DNA from: AP-15 sp963833745
GTDB lineage: Bacteria > Pseudomonadota > Alphaproteobacteria > ATCC43930 > CGMCC-115725
DNA: 64,000 nucleotides
NCBI GenBank assembly: GCA_963833745.1
Contig: CAWHZD010000004.1
Coordinates: 1,364,001-1,428,000 of the forward strand
Direction of reading: 5' to 3'
Part shown: piece by piece, positions 51,090 to 59,097 of the stretch
Layout: the number at the start of each line of letters is the position of its first letter
Numbering within the stretch: the stretch's first letter is position 1
Translations under genes and position numbers: made by a program
The notes under the pieces: generated by a model
What the model saw: only the letters and a program-made list of their open reading frames with translations
Told to the model about the DNA's origin: nothing
Databases searched by the model: none

Positions 51090-52334
51090 TTAGCCGGCCG
51101 CTGGGCTGCGGCGGATGTTGGCGCTTTGCTCGGGTAGCCCGGTCTGCTCGTAGCAGACGCGCGCCAGGGTCGCAACGCCGCTGCGGATCACGTCTTTCGA
51201 CGGCAGCGCAAAGCACAGCCGCATGTGCGACTTCGACTCGGCCGGGTTGCACGACCATTCGGGCCCGGGGTTGAAAACCAGCCCTTCCTTGGCGGCGGGC
51301 GCGACGAGCTTGGTCACGTCGACCTTGTCGGGGAGCTTGATCCACAAAAAAATGCCGCCCTTCGGCCGCCACATCTTTTCGATGGTGGTGCCGAATTCGC
51401 GTTCGAGCGCGTCCACCATCGTATCGAGCTTTTCCTTCAGCACGCCGCTGAGTTCGCCGACATGCTCGGTGAATTTCTGCGAGAAATATTCGGCCACGAC
51501 CATCTGTTCGAGCGCGGCGGTGCCGCTGTCGGTCTCGCGCTTCAGGCCGACGAGCCGGCTCATCACCGCCCAATCGGCGACGACATAGCCGAGGCGCAAC
51601 GCCGGCGACAGGGTCTTGGAAAACGAGCCGACATGGATCACCTGGGTCGGGTCCATCGAGTAGATCGCCGGCGGCGCGTCGGGGCTCCAGGTCAGGTCGG
51701 CATAGCATTCGTCTTCGAAGATCGCGACACCGTGCTTTTTGGCGAGCGCGAGCAGCGCTTCGCGGCGCGCGACCGGCAGGATCGAGCCGGTCGGGTTCTG
51801 CACGGTCGGGATCGTATAGATGAATTTGGGCACGATCCCTTTTTGCTTGAGGTCGTCGAGGATCTGCCCCAGCGCGTCGATGCGCAGCCCGTCATCGTCG
51901 AGTGGCGCCCCGACGACGTTGACGCCGAGCCGCTGCAATTTGGTCAAAGCGCCGCCATAGGTGAACTCCTCGAGGATCACCGTATCGCCGCGCTCGAGCA
52001 GCACACGGTTGACGAGGTCGAGCCCCTGCCCCGAGCCCGAGGTGATCAGCACGTCATCGGGGGTGCAGACGATCCCGCGCCCCTTGACCTTGCCGACGAC
52101 AAACTCGCGGATGCCCCGAAAACCCTGCGGGCCGTGCGGGTTGTAGAGCGCCAGATCGGCGCCGTCGCGGCGCAGTGCCGCCGCCGCCGCCGCCGCCAAT
52201 TCCGCCGCCGGCACGTGCTCCGGGTCGTTGTGGCCGCCGATGAAATTGTATTTCGGAAATCCGGTCCAGCGCGGTGCGGGCGCCGGCAGGTCCTTGGCGA
52301 ACAAATGGCTGTAGGCAAAACCGGTGGCGGCCAT
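51090..52334 (-). CDS. PLP-dependent aminotransferase, class I/II (MocR/2-aminoadipate type)
   Basis: This 414-residue fold-type I aminotransferase has the PLP lysine K240 (GSFSKTLSP), the cofactor-contacting N180-P181 (TVQNPTGS) and D208 (FEDECY), and the GSGQGLDL loop that holds the phosphate. It resembles the aminotransferase domain of MocR regulators and the 2-aminoadipate/aromatic transaminases, but has no N-terminal DNA-binding domain. The amino-acid substrate is unknown. It is followed on the same strand by an FAH-family gene and a cupin gene, separated from them by a repeat. Confidence 0.87.
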   Translation of the reverse strand: MAATGFAYSHLFAKDLPAPAPRWTGFPKYNFIGGHNDPEHVPAAELAAAAAAALRRDGADLALYNPHGPQGFRGIREFVVGKVKGRGIVCTPDDVLITSGSGQGLDLVNRVLLERGDTVILEEFTYGGALTKLQRLGVNVVGAPLDDDGLRIDALGQILDDLKQKGIVPKFIYTIPTVQNPTGSILPVARREALLALAKKHGVAIFEDECYADLTWSPDAPPAIYSMDPTQVIHVGSFSKTLSPALRLGYVVADWAVMSRLVGLKRETDSGTAALEQMVVAEYFSQKFTEHVGELSGVLKEKLDTMVDALEREFGTTIEKMWRPKGGIFLWIKLPDKVDVTKLVAPAAKEGLVFNPGPEWSCNPAESKSHMRLCFALPSKDVIRSGVATLARVCYEQTGLPEQSANIRRSPAAG

Positions 52335-52388
52335 GGCGTCTTTTCCTTTTGGATTGGCTGGCTGCGCGGACTGACGTCAGGCGAGTTG

Positions 52389-52456
52389 CCCCTCACCCTC
52401 CCGCTGCGCGGGTCCCTCCCTCTCCCCGCATGCGGGGAGAGGGCTGGGGTGAGGGG
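52389..52456. repeat. Palindromic dispersed repeat (CCCCTCACCCTC type)
   Basis: The element begins CCCCTCACCCTCCCGCTGCG and closes with GGGGAGAGGGCTGGGGTGAG followed by GGG, so its ends are inverted copies and its centre is another GC hairpin. This CCCTCACCC...GGGTGAGGG repeat is common between genes in alphaproteobacteria. It lies between the FAH-family gene and the aminotransferase gene. Confidence 0.7.
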
Positions 52457-52466
52457 CCTCCACAGG

Positions 52467-53414
52467 TCAGCGTGCCGGGGCGTGCTTGCCCGACACCTGG
52501 GGCGTGATGTCGGGATAGGCGCCCGGTGTCTTTTGCGCCGCCCGCTCGTGCATCTGCAGCCGCGTCACCCGCTCCCACTTGCGGTTCAGCTCATCCTTGA
52601 CGGTGAAGGCGAGCTTGCCGACGCCCTCGATGTCGAGTTCGACCTTGTCGCCGTCCATAAACGGGTTGAGCCCGCGGTGGTTGGTGCCGGTGGCGACGAT
52701 GTCGCCCGGCTCCAGAGCATGGATCGAGGTCAGCCATTCGATGCAGCGCGGGATCTTGTGCGCCATGTCGCTGGTGTTGAAGTTCTGCATCAAGGTGCCG
52801 TTGTTCGACAGCCGGATCTGCAATTTCTGCGGGTCTGGGACTTCGTCCTTGGTCACGATCCACGGCCCGATCGGGGCGAAGGTGTCGCGCGACTTCATGG
52901 CAAAAAAGCCGGGAGCCGGCAGGCCCCGCGCCGAGCCGTCGATAAAGCAGGTATAGCCAAAAATATAATCCATCGCGTCGGCGGCTTTGACGTTGCTCGC
53001 CTTTTTGCCGATCACGAGCGCCAATTCGGCCTCGCCCTCGAAGATTGTCGCCGGCGCATCGGGCAATACCATCGTGTCGCCTGGTCCGCAGACAGCGTTC
53101 GCCGTCTTTTGGAATGCGTTGATCGGCGCCGGCGCGCTGCGGGTGCCGTCTTCCATGTAGTTGACCGCCATGCAGTCGATATTGTCCGGCTTTGGCAACG
53201 GCGCGCGAAGTTTGACCGACGCCAACGGCACGCCCTGCCCGCTCGCCGCGGCGTCGGCGAGCTTGCCCTTGTATTGGTCGAAATGTGCGATCAGCCCGTT
53301 CATCAAGTCGCCGGGTCCGGTATGCGGGATGTCGCGCACCACCGCCGACACGTCAACGACGCGGTCGCCCTTCACCACGCCCAGTTTGTAGTCGTCGAAA
53401 TACACCAGCTTCAT
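52467..53414 (-). CDS. Fumarylacetoacetate hydrolase (FAH) family protein
   Basis: This 315-residue metal-dependent hydrolase or isomerase of the FAH family has the substrate-cleft segment PDNIDCMAVNYMED, the acidic metal site in EGEAELALVIGKKA, and GTNHRGLNPFMDGDKVELDI near the C-terminus. FAH-family enzymes cleave C-C bonds of diketo acids or isomerise hydroxymuconate-type products in aromatic catabolism. The adjoining cupin gene suggests a shared pathway. Substrate unknown. Confidence 0.88.
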   Translation of the reverse strand: MKLVYFDDYKLGVVKGDRVVDVSAVVRDIPHTGPGDLMNGLIAHFDQYKGKLADAAASGQGVPLASVKLRAPLPKPDNIDCMAVNYMEDGTRSAPAPINAFQKTANAVCGPGDTMVLPDAPATIFEGEAELALVIGKKASNVKAADAMDYIFGYTCFIDGSARGLPAPGFFAMKSRDTFAPIGPWIVTKDEVPDPQKLQIRLSNNGTLMQNFNTSDMAHKIPRCIEWLTSIHALEPGDIVATGTNHRGLNPFMDGDKVELDIEGVGKLAFTVKDELNRKWERVTRLQMHERAAQKTPGAYPDITPQVSGKHAPAR

Positions 53415-53426
53415 GCCAGCCTCCCG

Positions 53427-53777
53427 TTACTCGATTGGTACGAAAATACAGTTGCGGATCTTGCCCTCGAGCGCCTTCGACAAGTGCCCTTTGCCGCTGG
53501 TGTCTTCGACGAGGACCACCTCGCCGGCGCCGATCTTGCGAGCTTCGCCGTCGCTCGCGGTGATCTCGACGCCGGCGTCGAGGTTGATGATGTACTGCCG
53601 GCGGGGTGCGGGATGCCAGTCGAGATCATAGGTCGGCGGCACTTCGCGAAAGATGATGCCGTTGGCCGGCAGCCGCTTTGACAATTTTCCGGAGTTGGTC
53701 TCCTCGACCCATTCGATTTCGATGTCGCGGAAATGCGACTGGCCGTTCGTATCGGCATAGAGATTATGAACCCGCAT
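53427..53777 (-). CDS. Small cupin-fold protein
   Basis: This 116-residue protein has the cupin pattern: EVPPTYDLDWHPAPRRQYII with a conserved histidine, LDAGVEITASDGEARKIGAG, and VVLVEDTSGKGH. It could bind a metal and act as an isomerase or dioxygenase. It precedes the FAH-family gene by 12 bases and is probably co-transcribed with it. The start at 53777 (MRVHNLY) has GGAGGG upstream. Confidence 0.8.
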   Translation of the reverse strand: MRVHNLYADTNGQSHFRDIEIEWVEETNSGKLSKRLPANGIIFREVPPTYDLDWHPAPRRQYIINLDAGVEITASDGEARKIGAGEVVLVEDTSGKGHLSKALEGKIRNCIFVPIE

Positions 53778-53867
53778 CGCGCCCCTCCATCGCAATTGGC
53801 TGTTGCTGCGCATATTAACGGCGGACCGAACCCCGGCGCCAGCCCCTCGACGCTTGATCGCGGCGGG

Positions 53868-54950
53868 TCAGGCGCGTTGCGCCGCAGCCGGCGAAGACGC
53901 GCGGAGCGACACCGGCCGCCTCGCCCCGGGCTTCAGCTGCAATGCCGGCCGCTCGACCAGATGCCAAGACAAAAAGGCAATCGCCATGGCCGCGGGCAAA
54001 GCCAGCGCGAACACCTGCCACCATAACGCCCGTCCGCCGAGCGCCCAGATCACGCCTTCTTCGACCGGCCAGCCATAGATGTAGAGGCCATAGGAGAGAT
54101 CACCGAGCCGCGCCGCGGGGATCACCGGCAGGTTCGGGTTGAGCGCCAGCCACAGCGCCAGATAGCAGCCGAACAGCGGGAACAACGGGATGAACTCGTG
54201 CAACGGCACGCTGAGCACAAGTCCGGCGAGGGCGAGCGCTGCGACCCGGCCGTTTAATATGCGTGTCGCCCGCAGCCTGTAGAGGATCATGCCGACGGCA
54301 AAGAAAGCGAGCAGCCAGCCCCAACCGCCGAGGAAATCAAGCGCCGTGTTGAACCGCAGGCAGGCAAGGCCGAGCGCCAGCAATCCCAACATCACCGGCA
54401 AGTTCAACAGCCGCAGCACGCCCAGCGCCAGCACCATGACGTACATCATGAACTCGAAGCGCAAGGTCCACATCGAGCCGTTGATTTCGAGCCCGACCGG
54501 ATTGTTGACAAACATGACGCCCGGCAATTCGTGGACGGTCGGGTCGAGCAATGTGCTGCCGACGACATAACGATACGGCGCCGGCTGACTGAAATAGGCG
54601 CCCGGTTGGAGGGTGGTGACGAGCGGGGCGAGCACAAAAGCCGACAGCAGAGCGGCGGCGAACAGACCGGGGAAAATGCGCAAGGCCCGCTTCGTCATGA
54701 AGCGCAGCGGGTCGCCGGTCTGCTCGAAGCTCTGCGTCACCAGATAGCCGCTGATCGCGAAGAACACGAACACGCCGCAGAGGCCGAGGATCGACTGGTT
54801 GCCGGTCAGCCGGATCAGCCACTCGTTTTTCTGGGTGCCGTCGGCGATCAGAAACGCGTGCGAAAACATGACCGCGATCGCGGCGACGAGCCGCAGTGCG
54901 TCGAAATTGTTATGTCTCGCGATCGCGGTCGGCAATTCAGCCGCCGGCAC
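53868..54950 (-). CDS. Membrane acyltransferase family 3 (OafA/YrhL type)
   Basis: This 360-residue protein has about ten hydrophobic segments and the acyltransferase 3 pattern: NFDALRLVAAIAVMFSHAFL (with the catalytic-region His in SHAF), FFAISGYLVTQSFEQ, and the ALRIFPGLFAAALL basic motif. It should transfer an acyl group to a sugar or lipid at the cell envelope. Which polymer it decorates is unknown. Its start lies 3 bases beyond the end of the acyl-CoA dehydrogenase, so the two may be transcribed together. Confidence 0.88.
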   Translation of the reverse strand: MPAAELPTAIARHNNFDALRLVAAIAVMFSHAFLIADGTQKNEWLIRLTGNQSILGLCGVFVFFAISGYLVTQSFEQTGDPLRFMTKRALRIFPGLFAAALLSAFVLAPLVTTLQPGAYFSQPAPYRYVVGSTLLDPTVHELPGVMFVNNPVGLEINGSMWTLRFEFMMYVMVLALGVLRLLNLPVMLGLLALGLACLRFNTALDFLGGWGWLLAFFAVGMILYRLRATRILNGRVAALALAGLVLSVPLHEFIPLFPLFGCYLALWLALNPNLPVIPAARLGDLSYGLYIYGWPVEEGVIWALGGRALWWQVFALALPAAMAIAFLSWHLVERPALQLKPGARRPVSLRASSPAAAQRA

Positions 54951-54953
54951 CGA

Positions 54954-56093
54954 TCATGGGTTGAACAGGCGGGCGACCCGCTCGCGGTGCCAGGTGGCGT
55001 CGCCAAACGCGACCTCGCAGGCTTTGGCGCGCTTGAAATAGAGCTGCAGGTCGTGCTCCCAGGTCATGCCGATGCCGCCATGCAGTTGGATCCCGGCGCC
55101 GGCGACCTTGCGCGCCATGTCGGAAGCGGCGGCCTTGGCCATCGCCACCGCGAGCGGCGCGTCCGCCTCGCCCTCGTCGACCGCCCAGGCGGCGTAATAG
55201 GTCAGCGACTTGGCGTTTTCGAGCGCCACCAGCATGTCGGCGGCCTGATGCTTGACCCCCTGATGGCTGCCGATCGGCTTGCCAAAGGCGACGCGTAGCT
55301 TGGCGTAGTCGACGGTCATGTCGAGCACCTGTTGCGCCCCGCCGCACATCTCGGCGCACAACGCCACCGTCGCCCGTGCGACGACCCGCGACAGCGGCGC
55401 CCAGCCGGCGTGCTTTTCGCCGAGCACGGCCGAGGCCGGCAGCACGACGTTGTCGAGCCGGACCTCGCATGATTTGCGGGTCTCGTCGATCGTCGGCATC
55501 AGGGTGACGGTGAGGCCGGGAATGTCTTTCGGCACCAGCAGCAGGCTGACGCCGTCCTCCATCGTGCTGCCGTCGCGGGTGCGCGCGGCGACCACCAGAA
55601 CATCGGCGAGATGTGCGTCGCCGACAAAGAGCTTGGTGCCGGAGAGGGTGAAGCCGCCGCCGGTCTCGCGCGCCGGCAGGGTGACGCCCGCAGCGTCCCA
55701 GCGCAACGCCGGCTCGGTCCAGGCGAGCGCCGCCTTGGCCTCGCCGGCGGCGATCCGCGGCAGCCATTCGCGGCGCTGGGCCGGCGAGCCGGCCTCGGCG
55801 ATCGCCGCACCGCCCAGCAATACGGTCGAGAGAAACGGCCCGGACATGACCCGCCGCCCCATCTCCTCCATCAACACGACGAGATCGACGAGGCCGAGCC
55901 CGCTGCCGCCATCGGCTTCCGGATAGACGATGCCGAGCCAGCCTTGATCCGCGAGCTTTCGCCAAAATTCATCGGTGACCGCCGCCGGCTCGGCCATTCG
56001 CGCGCGCACAAACCGGCTGTCGCATTCGCTGTCGAGGAACTTCCGCGCGGTCTCGCGCAGCAATTCCTGCTCCTCGGTAAACCCGATATCCAT
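54954..56093 (-). CDS. Acyl-CoA dehydrogenase
   Basis: This 379-residue FAD enzyme oxidises an acyl-CoA to the enoyl-CoA. It shows the family order: N-terminal helices, a middle beta-domain (ALAWTEPALRWDAAGV, FTLSGTKLFVGDA), and the C-terminal helical domain with QLHGGIGMTWEHDLQLYFKR. The chain length and proximity to a second dehydrogenase gene (57159-58349) suggest a heteromeric or paired system. It follows an NTF2-like gene on the same strand. Confidence 0.9.
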   Translation of the reverse strand: MDIGFTEEQELLRETARKFLDSECDSRFVRARMAEPAAVTDEFWRKLADQGWLGIVYPEADGGSGLGLVDLVVLMEEMGRRVMSGPFLSTVLLGGAAIAEAGSPAQRREWLPRIAAGEAKAALAWTEPALRWDAAGVTLPARETGGGFTLSGTKLFVGDAHLADVLVVAARTRDGSTMEDGVSLLLVPKDIPGLTVTLMPTIDETRKSCEVRLDNVVLPASAVLGEKHAGWAPLSRVVARATVALCAEMCGGAQQVLDMTVDYAKLRVAFGKPIGSHQGVKHQAADMLVALENAKSLTYYAAWAVDEGEADAPLAVAMAKAAASDMARKVAGAGIQLHGGIGMTWEHDLQLYFKRAKACEVAFGDATWHRERVARLFNP

Positions 56094-56108
56094 CGCCTAC
56101 CCCTCTCT

Positions 56109-56468
56109 TCAACCGGCCTCGAGCGGCAGCCCGCGCGCCTTCAGAAAGGAGAGCCCGTCCCAATATCCTCGCTGAAAGGCGATCTTGTCGTCTTCCATGC
56201 GGAAGAAGCCGCAGCCGCGCAGCCCGAGCGGGTCTTTCCATTCGAGGATCGCCCATTCGCCGTCCTCGAAGATGTTCTCGACAATGCAGACCATCCTCGC
56301 TTGGGCGAATTCGCGAGCAAACATCTCGCGGATCGCCGCGCGGCCCTCTACCGGCTCCAGCGCAACCTGGTGATTAACGGCACGCTCGGTGTAGAGAGCC
56401 GCCAGTTCATCAGGATCGCCTCGGTCGAACGCCTCGACAAAGGCGACGACCAGTTCGCGCGGACGCAT
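56109..56468 (-). CDS. NTF2-like (SnoaL-type) protein
   Basis: This 119-residue protein has a SnoaL-like fold pattern (LVVAFVEAFDRGDPDELAAL, YTERAVNHQVALEPVEGRAA, and a late CGFFRMEDDKIAFQRGYWD). It may isomerise, hydrate or bind a product of the dehydrogenases. It lies between the two acyl-CoA dehydrogenase genes, downstream of the toxin/immunity-like pair and 15 bases upstream of the second dehydrogenase. Start at 56468 (MRPREL). Confidence 0.78.
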   Translation of the reverse strand: MRPRELVVAFVEAFDRGDPDELAALYTERAVNHQVALEPVEGRAAIREMFAREFAQARMVCIVENIFEDGEWAILEWKDPLGLRGCGFFRMEDDKIAFQRGYWDGLSFLKARGLPLEAG

Positions 56469-56487
56469 GACCAGGTCCGAGACCAGA

Positions 56488-56865
56488 CTAATCGGACGAG
56501 CGACTATGCGCAGCGTCGTCAACCACCAGCCAGTCCTCCATCGGCTCAGTCGGCCACTGGACATCGCCGAATGTGTAGCCTTCCAGGAAACTCAGGTGAC
56601 CCTTGCGGATGAACAGGGTAAAGCCAACGAGATCGCATGGAGCGTCTAGAAGTGTCCGATAACCTTCGGAAATTTCTTTATTGATTTGCTCAACGCAAGC
56701 AGCTTTTCCAGCGATTAGCAGGTCCACAAAAATCCCGACCCCGGTCATCCGCCGATGTTCGACGCGAGCGACCGCAAGTTGTTCCAGAAACGGCGAACGA
56801 AGTCCGTATTGTTTCACAAGCATCGATCGAATTATGTGCGATTCTACCGTGGATAATGTTTCCAA
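56488..56865 (-). CDS. Probable immunity or companion protein of the adjoining toxin-like gene
   Basis: This 125-residue protein has no catalytic motif I recognise. Its pattern MTGVGIFVDL ... VGFTLFIRKGHLSFLEGYTF ... WPTE resembles small standalone proteins found beside secreted-toxin domains. It follows the toxin-like gene by seven bases on the same strand. Its DNA is notably AT-richer than the acyl-CoA dehydrogenase genes around it. A TTG start at 56865 has AGGA upstream; a longer start at 56904 overlaps the preceding gene. Confidence 0.55.
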   Translation of the reverse strand: METLSTVESHIIRSMLVKQYGLRSPFLEQLAVARVEHRRMTGVGIFVDLLIAGKAACVEQINKEISEGYRTLLDAPCDLVGFTLFIRKGHLSFLEGYTFGDVQWPTEPMEDWLVVDDAAHSRSSD

Positions 56866-56872
56866 TTTAATC

Positions 56873-57142
56873 CTACTCTTCCCGCGGGATCCATGCCGTC
56901 CCAACGTGCACCGTGCCGTCGATTACACGCCCGCTGACCGTAACCGAATCCCCGCCGATATCGAACACCTGCTGGTACAGCCCGTCGTCATCAATGATCA
57001 GATCGCCACCGTCAAACGCAGCGTTGACCGCATCTTCAATCGCCTGACCCGCTGCCTCCTCACCGCCGTGTCGTCGGACGAGCGGTTCAAGATTGTGTCT
57101 CGGCTCGCCGAAGATATGGCGGCGCCTGTTGGCATCATCCAT
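56873..57142 (-). CDS. Polymorphic-toxin-like C-terminal domain, standalone
   Basis: This 89-residue protein begins almost directly with HIFGEPRHNLEPLVRRHGGE and continues with EEAAGQAIEDAVNAAF, VTVSGRVIDGTVHVGTAWIP. That layout resembles short C-terminal toxin domains of RHS/CDI-type polymorphic toxins, but here there is no delivery module and no signal peptide. It lies eight bases after the acyl-CoA dehydrogenase stop; the ATG has its GGGAGGA directly adjacent, which is too close, so a TTG at 57151 is possible and expression may be weak. Toxin identity is by similarity recalled from sequence alone. Confidence 0.5.
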   Translation of the reverse strand: MDDANRRRHIFGEPRHNLEPLVRRHGGEEAAGQAIEDAVNAAFDGGDLIIDDDGLYQQVFDIGGDSVTVSGRVIDGTVHVGTAWIPREE

Positions 57143-57158
57143 TCCTCCCAAGAGGAGA

Positions 57159-58349
57159 TCAGCCCTTGGGCAATCCCAGCACGCGCTCGCCGATGATGTT
57201 GCGCTGAATTTCGCTGGTGCCGCCGGCGATCGTGTACTGGCGGGCGCCGAGCACGCGGTGGTGCCAGCGCGCGGCGTCGGGTACCGTCTCGGTCGCGGCG
57301 TCGACGGTCGCGTTGGGGCCGAGCAGGGTCGAGGAAAAATCGGCGATCCGCAGCGCCAATTCGGAGCCGAACAGCTTCAGGATCGAGCCCTCGGGCCCGG
57401 GCGGCTCGCCGCGCAGCCGCCGGGTCAGCCCGCGCAGCCGCGTTACTTGCAACGCCTTGACGTCGATCATCAGCTGCGCCAGCTGCTGGCGGATATGGCT
57501 GTCGTTCCAGGCCGGCTCCTGGCGGCTCGGGAACTGCTTGGCCAGTTCGGCAAGGCGGGCGATCTGGGCGGCGTGGTCGCGCCCGCCGGCACCGCTGCGC
57601 TCGAACATCAGGGTCGTGATCGCGACCCTCCAACCGTTGTTGAGCTCGCCGACCAAATTCTCCTTCGGCACCGCGACATCTTCGAAGAAGACTTCGTTGA
57701 AATGCCGGTGGCCGTTGAGCAAGACCAGCGGGCGCACGGTGACGCCCGGCGTCTTCATGTCGACGAAGAGATAGCTGATGCCGCGATGCTTGGGCGCGTC
57801 CGGGTCGGTGCGCACCAATAAAAAGCACCAGTCGGCGAAATGCGCACCCGAGGTCCACACCTTCTGGCCGTTGACGACGAAGTGGTCGCCGTGGTCGACG
57901 GCACGGGTGCGCAGGCTCGCCAGGTCGCCGCCGGCGCCGGGTTCGGAGAAGCCCTGGCACCAGCGCTCCTTGCCGGCAAGGATGCGCGGCAGATGGCGCT
58001 GCTTCTGCGCCTCGGTGCCGCACTGGATCAGGGTCGGACCGAGCAGGTTGATGGCGCTCGCCCCCGGCAGAATTGGCGCGCGGGCGCGAAAATACTCTTC
58101 GTCAAAGATGACCTGCTGCATGAAATTGGCGCCGCGCCCGCCATATTCCTTGGGCCAGGAAATCCCGACCCAGCCGGCCGCGTGCATCTTCTTCTGCCGG
58201 GCGACGCGCTGTTCCAAGATCTCGCGGTCTGGCGCGACGCGCTGGTCGGCAGCGTCATCGACTTTGATTTCTTCAGGGAGATTGGTTTCAAGCCATTGCC
58301 GGAACTCGGCGCGAAACGCGGCGTGTTCCGGGCTGTCGGCAAAATCCAT
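57159..58349 (-). CDS. Acyl-CoA dehydrogenase
   Basis: This 396-residue acyl-CoA dehydrogenase has the middle-domain GFSEPGAGGDLASLRTRAVD and VNGQKVWTSGAHFADWCFLL, and the C-terminal ARQYTIAGGTSEIQRNIIGE. It is similar in size to its partner at 54954-56093 but not a close paralogue. The start MDFADSPEH at 58349 has GGGAGGG upstream; a longer open frame upstream is part of a repeat region. It is the first gene of the unit that ends with the second dehydrogenase. Confidence 0.92.
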   Translation of the reverse strand: MDFADSPEHAAFRAEFRQWLETNLPEEIKVDDAADQRVAPDREILEQRVARQKKMHAAGWVGISWPKEYGGRGANFMQQVIFDEEYFRARAPILPGASAINLLGPTLIQCGTEAQKQRHLPRILAGKERWCQGFSEPGAGGDLASLRTRAVDHGDHFVVNGQKVWTSGAHFADWCFLLVRTDPDAPKHRGISYLFVDMKTPGVTVRPLVLLNGHRHFNEVFFEDVAVPKENLVGELNNGWRVAITTLMFERSGAGGRDHAAQIARLAELAKQFPSRQEPAWNDSHIRQQLAQLMIDVKALQVTRLRGLTRRLRGEPPGPEGSILKLFGSELALRIADFSSTLLGPNATVDAATETVPDAARWHHRVLGARQYTIAGGTSEIQRNIIGERVLGLPKG

Positions 58350-58444
58350 CGGTAGGCCCTCCCGAGCGCTTTTGTAGTACGAACTTCTACGACGGATCGC
58401 CCCTGTCACCAAGCCCAGGCGGGCAAAGTGGGGTAATAAGACCA

Positions 58445-58462
58445 TCCCGACGAAGGTCGGGA
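58445..58462. repeat. Short hairpin before the GIY-YIG gene
   Basis: TCCCGACGAAGGTCGGGA forms a compact perfect stem around GAAG-like loop bases, at the divergent promoter of the acyl-CoA dehydrogenase and GIY-YIG genes. It resembles the ends of dispersed repeats elsewhere in the window. Confidence 0.5.
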
Positions 58463-58483
58463 CCCATGTCGGCCCCAATATCG

Positions 58484-58768
58484 ATGTTCTACACCTATCT
58501 ACTCGCCAGCAAACCCTACGGAACCCTTTACATCGGCACGACATCCGATCTGGCGCGGCGAGTTTGGGAGCACAAGAACAAACTCATTCCCGGCTTTACC
58601 AAGCGGTACCAAGTCGATCAACTCGTTTGGTTTGAGGCTCACGAATCCGCGGCTGCCGCACTTCGCCGCGAGAAACAAATCAAGGAATGGAAACGCGACT
58701 GGAAGATCAATTTGCTCGAACGGGACAACCCACACTGGCGGGACCTTTGCCCAAGCCTCAGACCGTGA
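58484..58768 (+). CDS. GIY-YIG domain nuclease-like protein (UPF0213 type)
   Basis: This 94-residue protein is a lone GIY-YIG domain: YTYLLASKPYGTLYIGTTSD holds the two strands named in the family, followed by the conserved Arg (DLARRVWEH) and a C-terminal REKQIKEWKRDWKINLLE. Standalone members are common and mostly uncharacterised; some may nick DNA. The start at 58484 (MFYTYLL) is preferred to 58466 because the latter lies in a repeat hairpin region. Confidence 0.82.
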   Translation: MFYTYLLASKPYGTLYIGTTSDLARRVWEHKNKLIPGFTKRYQVDQLVWFEAHESAAAALRREKQIKEWKRDWKINLLERDNPHWRDLCPSLRP

Positions 58769-59097
58769 AGGAAATCGGATCCAAGTGCGCCAGTTTCCGT
58801 CGCCGCAACGCATAGATTTTGTCTCCGCCAACTCGACGGTGAGTTCAAGCTCGGAGCCGTCCCAACCATAGGCACCGGCCTTCGCCGGTGTGCAAGGAAG
58901 AAAACACGAGCCAAAGCCTCAGCCGATTGCACGTATGAAGCCAGCGAGTGTGGGGGGAGCGAGCGCGGCCTGAGCCGACGCGCGATCCGGCCGTCGGGCA
59001 TCGCCCGATCTGGCGCCATTGCCGGCACGTTAAAGCTTTGCGGCGAGCGCCGGGGCAAGCGTATGATCCGTACGGGATTCATCCGAGGGAGGAGATT
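58769..59097. other. Intergenic region before the BNR gene
   Basis: This 329-base gap has no convincing gene. It holds a perfect hairpin at 58873-58890 (CACCGGC...GCCGGTG) and then the promoter and GGGAGGAG ribosome binding site of the BNR-repeat gene. Confidence 0.5.

Noticed and set aside
58350..58544. Upstream extension of the acyl-CoA dehydrogenase
   Set aside because: The extra residues come from a repeat-rich region and no other family member has them; GGGAGGG precedes the 58349 start.
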